A stretch of DNA of 64,000 nucleotides, taken from assembly GCA_024195585.1 (NCBI GenBank), contig SWBL01000003.1:1-64000 (forward strand), given 5' to 3'. The DNA comes from Aureobasidium sp. EXF-3400. Lineage: Eukaryota > Ascomycota > Dothideomycetes > Dothideales > Saccotheciaceae. The position numbers and the translations under genes are program-made. The notes under the pieces were generated by a model that made no database searches, had not been told where the DNA came from, and worked only from the letters and a program-made list of their open reading frames with translations. Position 1 is the stretch's first letter. Every line of letters begins with the position of its first letter. This document shows, piece by piece, positions 53,515 to 62,956 of the stretch.

Positions 53515-53670
53515 GGCAATCGTGAACATGATGTATTTGGCTGGATTCTAGTTCTTCGATGTCTGGTCTGTACATCTGCGATAAAAATACACTCGCACAC
53601 GCATCTCTGAATCGCACCGCGTTTTATCCATCAAAGTAAGCAAGACAATCCTCTAATCGAACTCATCAAA

Positions 53671-54590
53671 ATGGCCGATTTCCGCACCTCTTCCATTGAT
53701 GGCGACCTCTGGGTGGCACCAGACGAGGGTCAGCTTGTGCGTGTGAACTCGGTGTCCCAATTCATTCAGAATGCGCAGACTCAGGTCGCCCGTCTTAGTG
53801 CGGTCAGACCTATCGACGGTGTTCGCTTGAGCATGGTCCTCGACCTGGTATCGCGTTACCAGGACATGGCCAGACACTACGAGGTGCTAGCCGCTCACAC
53901 TCCAAACGATCAGGCACCTCACTTCTCATCACAACCAAGAAACCTACGCTCAAATCTGCCCATTCCAGTACGACCTGATATTCACCAGAAGTCAGGGACG
54001 CTGCATGACCACTGCGAGGAGTATATGAAGCATAACTTGTTGCTGTCAGTGGTCAAATCACCTCGGAACCTTGCGGCGATTTTCACGTATATATTAGGCG
54101 CTAGGGGTGATAAGAAAATCGTCCACGCGATGCTTGGCCTGTGGTCCGAGGCAAGAGCATATCGGCCTTCGCTCCTATACATCATGTCAGGAGCAGTCAC
54201 CGAACACAAGAACAACACTCAGGAACTAGACGTCAAGCACCGTCTGTTACTTGTACGCAACGAGGCAGCAGATCTCGCCGTGTTGGCTCGCCGCCGTACA
54301 AAACCGTGAGTCGAAACTAGCGCTCCTTGTGATGTTCATCAGAACTAATAGACAGCAGTCTACCTGTCATCTTTCGCAACGAGGTCAGCCTCAAGCGCAG
54401 CATGACTGCCATGATTGAAGCACTCGAGCAGTTCTACAAAGCCGCTCACGACCTAATCACCGCTCCGGAGACCGCAAACAACATCAATCGTATCACTGGC
54501 TACGTCAGCACTTCCAGAGATCTCGAAGAGGCAAAGTCCTTGACTCAGTGCCTTACTGAACTGGTAGAGGCATTCGCTGCAGGAATGTAA
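53671..54590 (+). CDS. Intact two-exon gene for an unrecognised 288-aa helical protein
   Basis: Exon 1 53671-54305, intron 54306-54358 (GTGAGT...ACTAATAG...CAGCAG), exon 2 54359-54590, with the frame preserved across the splice (RRTKP-LPVIFRNEV). The protein starts MADFRTSSIDGDLWVAPDEG. Residues about 30-78 (FIQNAQTQVARLSAVRPIDG, VLDLVSRYQDMARHYEVLAA) resemble the hairpin of SLF4. The middle has FTYILGARGDKKIVHAMLGL, and exon 2 is a predicted helical bundle (MTAMIEALEQFYKAAHDLIT, DLEEAKSLTQCLTELVEAF). There is no signal peptide or membrane segment. This is the best-preserved gene of the second island and a good reference for its neighbours. The fold suggests a protein-interaction role, which is only inference. 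Confidence 0.7.
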
Positions 54591-54619
54591 GCCGTCAACG
54601 AAATGAAGTACAACCTACT

Positions 54620-54986
54620 ACAGCTATCATGCCTCGTATCACAAAGGCTTGTGACAAACGCAAGTCACTGACCGCAACATTTCTTCGTAGTCTCGAGCCT
54701 TAGCAGCCTCCTGCTGTATAGCCTCGCCCTACAAGAGATTGCTGATGTGGTTGCTCGCATCAACACAAACGCAAGGGACAAGATAATAAGCATCGAATTA
54801 ACCAAGCTTCTTCGCACCCTGGATCCCACCCAGGCCCCTACCATCCAACCAAGATCAACCCAGGCTCGCGACAAGTTTAGGTTGTTCAAGAAAGACTGCG
54901 ATCGTGCCTTGCCAGCTTGTAAGCGTCGTAAAACTGTCAGATACTACCAGACATATCACGAGACGCTGCGCGTGTTCGGTGTCTAG
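54620..54986 (+). pseudogene. Gene fragment with basic helical C-terminus
   Basis: A frame opening near 54721 (LALQEIADVVARINTNARDK, SIELTKLLRTLDPTQAPT) ends RRKTVRYYQTYHETLRVFGV then TAG at 54984-54986. An upstream exon starting MPRITKACDKRK (54630) may belong to it. No complete start can be defined. The family is not recognised. Confidence 0.4.
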
Positions 54987-54989
54987 GGT

Positions 54990-55490
54990 AATCCAGTAAG
55001 TCTGGGCCCATGCCCAGCCAAGCTTCTGTCATTTGATTTCTCGCGGACCAGAATCCTCCCTACCGCTCGTGTCGCAGCAATCTACGACAATGACCTCTGG
55101 TTTGAAATCCGGATCCTGTGGTTAGTGCAGAATTGTTGTAACGTTTGTCAAGTTCACAACGAGGCACTGGAGGCATATAAAGACTCAGAATCTTCGAGCG
55201 CTCATCCACCCACTTCGAGAGCGAGAGGACCATTATGTATGCCAGTACCCGAAACAAGATTCGGCTCTCGGAGTGATTTTCGGCCGTGTGGAGGTGGAAT
55301 CTCAACTTCCATGTCTTACTACCACGTGCGATTCGTCCCAGCAGGAAAATACCTCGCCGTTCTCGTATCCGCTTTTATCGGCTTCCAATCACTTTCCTAC
55401 GCACCCAAACAGATTACGGTTATATGATCCTATCACAATCGTAGGTATCTATACTACCCTCGGTAGAAAGGTTACTGATCAGAGAAAGAA
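54990..55490. other. Noncoding or unresolvable stretch
   Basis: About 500 bp with only short, overlapping open stretches. I see nothing supportable. Confidence 0.35.
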
Positions 55491-55495
55491 GCACA

Positions 55496-55925
55496 ATGCC
55501 TCGTCGCAGCAACATTCGCTCTCGTCTCCTCCGCCGTGCCCTTAAGGCAATCATGCGTCTCATCCTCGAAGAAGAAGAGAACATCGCCGTGATATGTATC
55601 CCTTCATAATCCCCTGCCCCTATTACTAATCTCGTCGGCAGCCCAGCACTCAAACAACGCCGCTGAGGCTGGTGTAGGTGAGGGCGCCCCCGCTAGTCCT
55701 CCTGCCGTGCACCACTGTGCATGCTGCTGTTACGCCGATGACGGCAACGAGGGCTCAACCCGTCTTTACGACGAACTCGCCAGTACTAACCGTGTTGTCA
55801 CTACAACAATCGTGGTGACAAGGCTCCCATCAGCCTGTATGACCAGCTCATTGCTCGTGGTGGCGCCCAGCAGTAGACCTCTACTCTTAATAGTGCATCG
55901 ATCCCTTCAACTTCAACGATGACGA
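55496..55925 (+). pseudogene. Two-exon gene fragment with a Cys-rich patch
   Basis: Exon 1 55496-55588 (MPRRSNIRSRLLRRALKAIM, RLILEEEENIA) and an intron with the textbook branch TTACTAATC (acceptor at 55646) lead to HSNNAAEAGVGEGAPASPPA and VHHCACCCYADDGNEGSTRL. STRLYDELASTNR is followed one frame over by APISLYDQLIARGGAQQ and then CAG-CAG-TAG (55868-55876), an internal duplication. A frameshift or unseen intron separates the two. No family is recognised. Confidence 0.45.
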
Positions 55926-55929
55926 TGGC

Positions 55930-57190
55930 GTTGACGTGAGCTCGACCAGTATATACGAAGCTCGTCGCCATAGGCAACAATCCACCGATGGCGACGACAC
56001 TGCCGATATATACACATACACCGCTTAGACCCTCACGTCACTGTCAAGGGTTCGACGCCTCCGCGCCCGCCTCCGCCGCTTCGGTCCCGCCCTCAGCCCC
56101 CGTCGCGCTTGAGAGCCCTGGTCGAGCTCTTTGACGACGAGGAGTATGGTGACGTATGCACTACTGAAAACCTGCCGTCCTTGACAGGAATGTTAACCTC
56201 GTTTTGTAGAGTTATCACCTGGGCGACCTAGAGCACGCCCTGTTCGTGGCAAGCCGCTGCAGCCCCTATAGACGCGGATGAGGGACGATGTATGAGTAGC
56301 ATGTATAAAAAGGCATAAAGTGCTATGAAAGCAAGACGGCACCAGATGAAACTTTTGGGCTGAACAAACATATAATCTGTACTTGCCATGGAAAAGGACT
56401 GTGACATGGATGAATTGATTCGAAAGACCTGGAGTACGTCTTATTTATGCGCAGCCGTATATATGGTCGTAGATGATGGACCAGGTGGGAACACGATGTA
56501 TCAAATCGCACGAAGAGTTAAGATTCTTCTGCCAACTCGTTCGCATTACGCGAACCACCAACCATAACTCCTAAGACACTGGCAGCATGGAGGATAAGCA
56601 GACCTACACCAAACCTGGCGACTTGTTGTTCACCATCCGCAACGATGCCACCACCTCTGCGCCTGCTGTAGATCCTCCTGAAGGACAACAGCACTGCTGA
56701 TACCACGCAAAGCAACAATGAAGACCTAAGCACCACGTAAGGAGTCGAGCGGGAGGATCCTGATGCACAGCTCAGCGACGAAAACCTCTGTAGATAAAAT
56801 GGTGCAGAGGAACGACATTGAGCCCTGAGATCTCCTCTCCACCAGTCACATCAACGGACTTGGTTCACCTGCGAAGAAATTTACCCATATCGGAATGCTG
56901 ATCGGTCTATATATACTAGCACCATCTATGCCATCGACCAGATCATCAGTCTGGACGTACCCCCCTCTAAGGAGAACATAGCATTCTTCCAACACGATTT
57001 TCCGTAACTGGAGAAATATCCGTCTACGTAGACGATATCAACGGCTTTTGGGCGACTATCCATCTGAGACCGATCAGGATTACGACTCGCTGATCAGCGG
57101 TGTTCTGAGAGTCTCTGGCCTAGCGTCGAGAAGGAGTTCCCCACTGCTCGTCCCACCAATACTCTCCTCGATAGCAGCAGCTCTATCTCA
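55930..57190. other. Mostly noncoding stretch with isolated coding-like exons
   Basis: Only one stretch looks coding: 56855-57010, WFTCEEIYPYRNADRSIYTS and IYAIDQIISLDVPPSKENIA, ending HDFP then TAA. GTATAAAAAGGCATAAAG at 56300 recalls the foldback element. Nothing else is supportable. Confidence 0.4.
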
Positions 57191-57202
57191 GCACCTAGTT
57201 CT

Positions 57203-58200
57203 ATGGACATGAGTAACGGCAGTAACCCAGCCTCCAACACACTGTCAACCCCTGGTAGAACCTCTCAGGTTGCCTCAAGCACCGATACCACTACCCAGAG
57301 CACTCCTGGTGCCCTCGGTATTACTCAAGCCCTCTCCGACGCTGCTCAAGTCGCCACTCGTCAGGCCACTCCTAGCTCCCTAGCAGCCCCTTCTGCCATT
57401 CCTCTGGCTATGCCCGGTCCTAACCAGCCCAAGTCCACCTCCACCCTCTCTCTCGCTTCCACCATAACCAACCGCTCCCCTTCTGTCTCTTTCAACCCAC
57501 TCCGCCCGATCCATCACTGGACCCCTCCCCGTCCGGCAATTATTCGTCCTCCTCCCCTTCTGCTGCCGAGAAGGCCGCTCTCCGCGCTGAACAAGCAGCT
57601 CGTTGGGCTGAAAAGGCAGCCGAAGCAGAGAGGAAGTAGAAGGAAGCGGAAATCCTTAGACAAGCGGTCGAGAAGGCAAAGAAGCTGGAAATGTGCCCCG
57701 GCGGTTTAGAAGTTATGGGCGTGTTGTTCTTCACAGTCTGCAGAAAGGAGAGACAGGATGTTCTCTGCTTTGACTGCTTCATCCACGTCGATCATACCTT
57801 CCGTTTCACTTTGTTGGCAGGCATGGTCATGATGTTTTTTCTTGTTCTTGAGTGTCCAGCTTCCCAGAAAACCTTACTTGTCGGCCAAAAACGCCTCAGA
57901 TTCGGTATCGCGTCGCAAATCGACAAGACGCACTCAGGCTGTGTGTTGCTCCAGGATATAGGCCAAGACGAGAGGGTCCAGAGACTCACATTGCGGTTGA
58001 ATCGCGATTCAGGAAACACAATCGCTGAAGGGATGAGCGGCGTTTCGGAAGTCAGCCCCAGGGAAATATTGAATCATCATATCAAGCGAGAAGCCAAAGG
58101 CACTACCGAGATTGGCATATCGACAGCTGATTCCAGACAGATCGGTGCAACCACCGGTGAAAAGGGGCTCAAAATCGAAAATAGACACGCCATTATCTAG
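57203..58200 (+). pseudogene. Ser/Thr-rich and coiled-coil gene with an in-frame TAG
   Basis: MDMSNGSNPASNTLSTPGRT starts a Ser/Thr/Pro-rich frame at 57203. Around 57490 the better frame shifts to DPSLDPSPSGNYSSSSPSAA. This leads to a coiled coil EKAALRAEQAARWAEKAAEA and ERK, TAG (57637-57639), KEAEILRQAVEKAKKLEMCP in the same frame. It continues as CRKERQDVLCFDCFIHVDHT to a TAG at 58198-58200. The heptad pattern runs through the stop, so the TAG looks secondary. Function unknown. Confidence 0.45.
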
Positions 58201-58316
58201 AAGATGTTCGACGATCACACCATCGGAGAAGCCCACGATGGGAAAATAGCCATAAAAGACATCGAAAGCAAGACTAATAGCCTAGACGCTGTGCTGGCTT
58301 TGCTTGCTCTCCTTGC

Positions 58317-58577
58317 ATGACGACCGAGAGTTGCTCTCACTATATACCAGGCTGTCGGTCAAACAGTGTGAGATCGAAGCCGCTAGCTAACAGCTACGAA
58401 TCAAGGGTCGGCGATAGAGTCATAATGCTGGATGCCGGCGGCGAATGGGCCGAGGGAGAGATTAGTAAGGTTGAGAGAGGCTTCGAGACCCTTTGCGAGG
58501 AAGTTGAGCTATTGAAGATGGACAACCAACGCTTGGAGGAGCAGGTCAGGGGCAAACCCGAAAAAAGAAACGGGTGA
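58317..58577 (+). pseudogene. Short coiled-coil fragment
   Basis: EWAEGEISKVERGFETLCEE and VELLKMDNQRLEEQVRGKPE form a clear heptad pattern before a TGA at 58575-58577. The upstream part switches frame and contains stops. It may be a detached piece of the preceding coiled-coil gene. Confidence 0.4.
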
Positions 58578-58779
58578 ATTTTCTCTTCGCACTATATATC
58601 ATATTGACAACAGCCAACGCAGAGGAAGGTCTGAGGGGCGTTCAGTACCTAGCTTGAGATAGACCAAGTTCGGGAACTTGGGTCAAAAGAATCTACCAGG
58701 ACCCTGAGCGACAGAACAACGACATCAATGCTACATACCTTCAAGAATATGCAGCCTTACCTCCAATATGTGATCTACG

Positions 58780-58925
58780 TTCATCCTTGTCCTCATCTGC
58801 ATCGTCGGCTCCGCCTCCCTCGCCCTCACCATCTGGGCCGGCCTCTCTCTGAACGACCCCGACTGGTGGGTTGTGCTCTTGATCGTCTTGATCATGGGTA
58901 CCGTCTACGAAGTAGATTACCGTAA
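58780..58925 (+). pseudogene. Remnant of a small two-helix membrane protein
   Basis: STFILVLICIVGSASLALTI with WAGLSLNDPDWWVVLLIVLI and MGTVYEVDYR encode two convincing membrane helices joined by a short turn. A GTAAGT donor follows at 58920. A TGA lies two codons before the first helix and no start is available, so only an exon remnant is left. Confidence 0.45.
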
Positions 58926-58929
58926 GTCC

Positions 58930-59855
58930 ACATCTCTGCTTCAACTCTTGAGCTCGACTGACTGTCTCTGAGTCCGCCGTAACACGATCAGTATCACCTC
59001 ACCAAATAGTTCATTATACGCCGGTTCAAATAGATGCACCTCTACTGACCCGACCGGCTCAATGGAAGTGGCATACGACTATAACGACATTGCTGTCCTC
59101 CAGAAACGAACTCATTCACGCTATATACCGATCAGTCCAATGATCAAAGCATACGCTGCATCTCTCTGTTGCTCACAAGCATCACGAGCAGCGGATGGTC
59201 GCCATATCACCGGTCGAGTTCTCAAGTCTTGCGCAGCGTAACGAGCTCCTGAGGGAAATCTTCCAGATACTTACCGTGCTCCTGGGGCGTTGATCAAGTC
59301 TTTCAGGGCAATACCAATGAATATTGCTCTGTATTGATGTCTTGTGGGCCGAGTGGAAGCAAGCTTGTGGGATCAATTGGTGCCGTCAAACCATTCAGCC
59401 ACTGTTTCGTCAGTCGCAACATTTCGAGTATCGAATTGCAAACATCGTACCAGCAAACGCGGACCCCTCTAGTCGACCTGTCTCTCATGATTTCAAGAAC
59501 CATCTACTAATTCTTCTTTGTTCTTATCGGAATGATATCTGACGAGACTCACGCGCGCACCTGGAGATTGTTTGAGGGCGCCTGTACTTACACCACATCT
59601 TTCATGTTGATGAGATGCAATCGCAGACCACAGATATTCTTGTGCTCTCCGATATTGGAGCCAGATCTAGAGCAGAGCCTTGTCCTGAACAAGTGGAAGA
59701 CTGGGCATCTTTTTGTGCGCGTCCATCCTGTCTTTATGTACGCCATCGCTAACAAGCACTCACGCACAATGGGCCGATCAAGACCTTGATCAGTACCCTA
59801 CTCTGGCCTAAGGATCGATCTCTACGCAAATAGTCCATCGAAAACCACACAAATG
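58930..59855. other. Noncoding stretch
   Basis: About 925 bp with no supported gene. Short open stretches have no recognisable composition. Confidence 0.4.
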
Positions 59856-59857
59856 CC

Positions 59858-60330
59858 ATGGCTGAAGAAGAACCCAAGCAGAGCCCTGCTCTGACCCCTG
59901 AAACCCTCGCCGTTGATTCCTTCAAACAAGACATCCTCTGGTCCCTACCGGCCGGCACCTACTCACAGAAGCACAAGTTGTGCAAGAAGATGGTGGACGC
60001 CTGACCCAGCAAGTTATCGAGCAAGATACCCCTTGGAGTCTCCCACTGGCACCTATCCCAGAATTACAGGCTCTGCAAGCAGATGGTAGATACATTTGGG
60101 GAAGGCAACACCGACAAGGCTCAGGTTCTGGCTTGGGATGGCAACTTTGTTACGCGTAGCCTGCGAACTCAGTTTCCATCCATCTTGCTCACGCGACAAC
60201 ATCAGTCAGCATGGGCTTCTCCAAGTAACGTTCGCGAAACGAACCTGAATGGGACGACTACACTGCAGAAGAAGTGGAGAGTTATGGCAGTCTGTTCAAG
60301 GCCAAAGTCGCAGTTATTGGTCGTCTCATG
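59858..60330 (+). pseudogene. Short gene followed by its own frameshifted tandem copy
   Basis: MAEEEPKQSPALTPETLAVD begins a 48-residue frame ending KQDILWSLPAGTYSQKHKLC and KKMVDA then TGA at 60002-60004. Directly after it, QDTPWSLPLAP (one frame) and NYRLCKQMVDTFGEGNTDKA (another frame) repeat the segment SLPAGTYSQKHKLCKKMVDA. The second copy continues QVLAWDGNFVTRSLRTQFPS. No family is recognised. Confidence 0.45.
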
Positions 60331-60362
60331 ATCGAATCTGCTGTGATACCAGGTACATCACC

Positions 60363-60840
60363 ATGCCCGCGTCTAGAGTCGCCGTCACCAAGACTCTCAA
60401 TATCGACGACAAGTACCATAACTCTAAGGATCCCGAGTATGACCCTCGCGTCGACCCGGACGTGGGCCCATACGATCCTGATAATGACTACTATTCTGAT
60501 GACGACCCCAATTTTATGACGCTCGTCTATACCCCAACGTCGGCCTTCACGACCCTGAGAACAATTACTACCCCGAGTGAGCACCTCCACCGGTTTCTGA
60601 CCATCAGACTAGTAGCACAAGGGCCGATTCCATCATATCATATAGAGTGGCTCATGTACAAAGATCGAGAGCAACGATCTGAAGCAAAACCTCATCACTG
60701 CCGGCACTCTTGCCTCTGCCATGGGCACGGCATACAGCGAGTGCCGCAGAAAGAAGCAGAAGGGCGAGCGTCCCTGCGGCAACGGCAGCTGCTTCCATAC
60801 TCGCGGAGGACCTGCCAACTGTAGCCTCGTCCAGGGCTGA
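60363..60840 (+). pseudogene. Fourth zinc-cluster gene copy (acidic N-terminal part, degenerate Zn2Cys6 C-terminus)
   Basis: MPASRVAVTKTLNIDDKYHN parallels the 47.7-kb gene. An acidic Asp/Pro/Tyr region follows (DPRVDPDVGPYDPDNDYYSD). After a frame change LITAGTLASAMGTAYSECRR, KKQKGERPCGNGSC and FHTRGGPANCSLVQG end in TGA. Aligned to the 48.6-kb copy (TACSECCRKTQ, GSCDRCLRARRGPAACSLAQ), the first Cys is Tyr and the third is Gly, so the zinc cluster is not functional as read. A C-terminal zinc cluster is unusual for fungal regulators. Confidence 0.5.
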
Positions 60841-61338
60841 CGAGCACCACAGTCGCAAGTGCACTCTAAGTATCATCCCAGGGTCAACAAGGCTATGTTC
60901 AGGAGTGACATCGTTAGTGCACTTCGGCCAAACAAATCCTAAAATACCATACAGAAACATGCGATACGACAGTGGTCACCATGCAGCTCCGTTGGGGAAT
61001 GAATCACGCCGAGATAGCCACACTCTCGCATCTGACGGAAGCCTTGACGTCTATTACCACGCTGTCTAGGCGAATTCCGAAAAGAAGGAAACAGAATCTC
61101 GGATCTTCCGGATTGAAAATGCTACACCCGATCACACTACAAAGAACACCAGTAAGTCTTCAAGTACGCAACAGGCACATCAGCAGACTCTATTTCATCG
61201 AAGTACTCTTTTCTCGACCCTCCGTTGGAGCTGCGCCTTGCCTTCTATGGTTACACTCAAGAGACAGGTACTGAGGAGCAGGAGGTTGAATTGCGAAGCA
61301 CTTCCGTCCTGGCTCCGACCCCCGTCATGGAGACACGC

Positions 61339-61567
61339 TCCAGAGACATCGTTAAGAAGGAACTGCCCAATGTTCTGACAGACGACTTGGAGTACAAGGG
61401 TTCGGTCCACCTCGAACGCAAGCGTAGAGGTAGGAGGTCCTCAGATGAGACGAGGTTCAAAGACATCGTTAAACCGAGCTGCCAAACGTGCTGAAAGACA
61501 ACTTTGAGTACAAGGGCTCAGTTCACGCCGAACGCAAGCGCAGAGGCAGAGGATCGTCCGATGCGCT
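61339..61567 (+). repeat. Two tandem ~115-bp copies of a coding unit
   Basis: Copy 1 reads RDIVKKELPNVLTDDLEYKG and SVHLERKRRGRRSSDET; copy 2 reads KDIVK, then after a small deletion ELPNVLKDNFEYKGSVHAER and KRRGRGSSDA. The second is frameshifted just after KDIVK. A frame from 61225 (MELRLAFYGYTQETGTEEQE) leads into copy 1 and ends by TGA at 61492-61494 because of that shift. Confidence 0.65.
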
Positions 61568-61569
61568 AC

Positions 61570-62956
61570 GTACAGTGTAAATCGACGACGATAAGGCCGG
61601 TGTTAGCGGTAAAGATGCTTTGATCGACAGATTGCTCTCGCAAGTTTCGCCGTACTGTTTAGGTCAGCTTTCGGCCGAGCTGCTACAGCGTTGGGCGGGT
61701 ATGCAGAGACTTTGGAAGACCTCATGATCTCCTTCTCGAGGATCATGCGTCGGAGTTTCTTGCTCTTTTCGAAGAATGTTGTTATAGCCGGAGTGTTGCT
61801 ATTTTGATAGGAGGATTGATGGTGCTCCGGCTGAAGCACGAAACGATGCGGGTAGAGATATCCAGGCGCATCTCAAGGTCCGGAAAGTCTAGGCGAAAGG
61901 TTGTGTATGCTGGTAGAATTTGGAGCTCATGAAGCTAACCAAGAAGCCGAAGATGGTTAGTCCTTCCATGGGAGAAGGTTTCCCGTCGTCAAAAACAAGC
62001 TTCGTAAGGAGCAGGCGGCAAGGAGCTTGACAATGTCATGTCAAAGATACACAGCCCGCCAATACAAAAACAAAGAGAGATTCAGGACGTTGAAAATGGC
62101 CTCCGCATTGAGTGGTTCATGAAAATCATTTCCGTGCACTGCTATAATTATCGACAAGGAAGCACATGACAGGAGACATACAGTAGTGGCTGAACCTGCA
62201 AGCTGCAAGCCTTCGATAGTCCTGCAGATAAACGCGTTGGTCTTGGCAGCCGCAGACTCGAGTGTATCTTATTGCCCGGGGCATGCATCGTGACTCTGTG
62301 CAGAAGCTTGTGGTTCAGGTTACGATTGCTAGGGCGAACCTCAAATATGATACATACCGATGAGGAAGCTTACGGATGGCTCGACGCGATACATGTGTTG
62401 ATCGAATCACTGTGTCTATCAACTTCGTAAAATCTATGCCTCATGCATGGTAACAGTGCCTTAATGGAACGCAAAGCAGTTCTATGCCAGGAAATAATGT
62501 TCCTTCCGTGCCAGACTTTCCACTCATGCAAGACAGTTCGTCGGGGCTGAATTCTGTGAGGGAAGGAACACCCGCAGAATATGTGTGGGCGATCGAACCG
62601 CAGATTTGATATCAGGACGTAGAATTGTGTGAGAAAGATAGATCACGAGCGATTCTATAGTGTGCACACTGTGAAACGATGTAAGAGTAATCAGTAATGT
62701 GTGCGAAAAAGCAATCTTGCGTGACGCGACAGAGCTAGTATTGCATAAGAAATTCGATCATACGTACAGTCGCATACCCGCCACAGGATGCTACATCAAA
62801 CGAACCACTCTGCACGAGATCTAAACCAGGCATTCAGCTGTCACAGTTTTTCAGCTACCCGCGCTCTTCAGCTAGCAGAGCATTTCAGCTGCTAGGAAAC
62901 GAATTTCAAGTAACTAACTCTTTACCTCATTGAGTCTTCAGATGGGAATCTAGACT
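61570..62956. other. Noncoding stretch before the last gene
   Basis: About 1.4 kb without a supported gene. A short direct repeat TTCAGCT occurs several times at 62830-62890, close to the promoter of the next gene. Confidence 0.45.

Noticed and set aside
54695..54725. Further in-frame TAG codons beside CAG (EP-TAG-QPPAV-TAG)
   Set aside because: This frame does not continue into the downstream coding-like frame, so it is not evidence for mutated Gln codons.
20574..61570. Reassignment of TAG to glutamine to explain the in-frame TAG codons
   Set aside because: CHZ1 and the permease, both secure genes, end in TAG at the expected length, so TAG is a normal stop; mutation is simpler.
47737..61570. 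A secondary-metabolite or polyketide cluster
   Set aside because: No backbone synthase, P450, methyltransferase or other tailoring enzyme is visible in the island.
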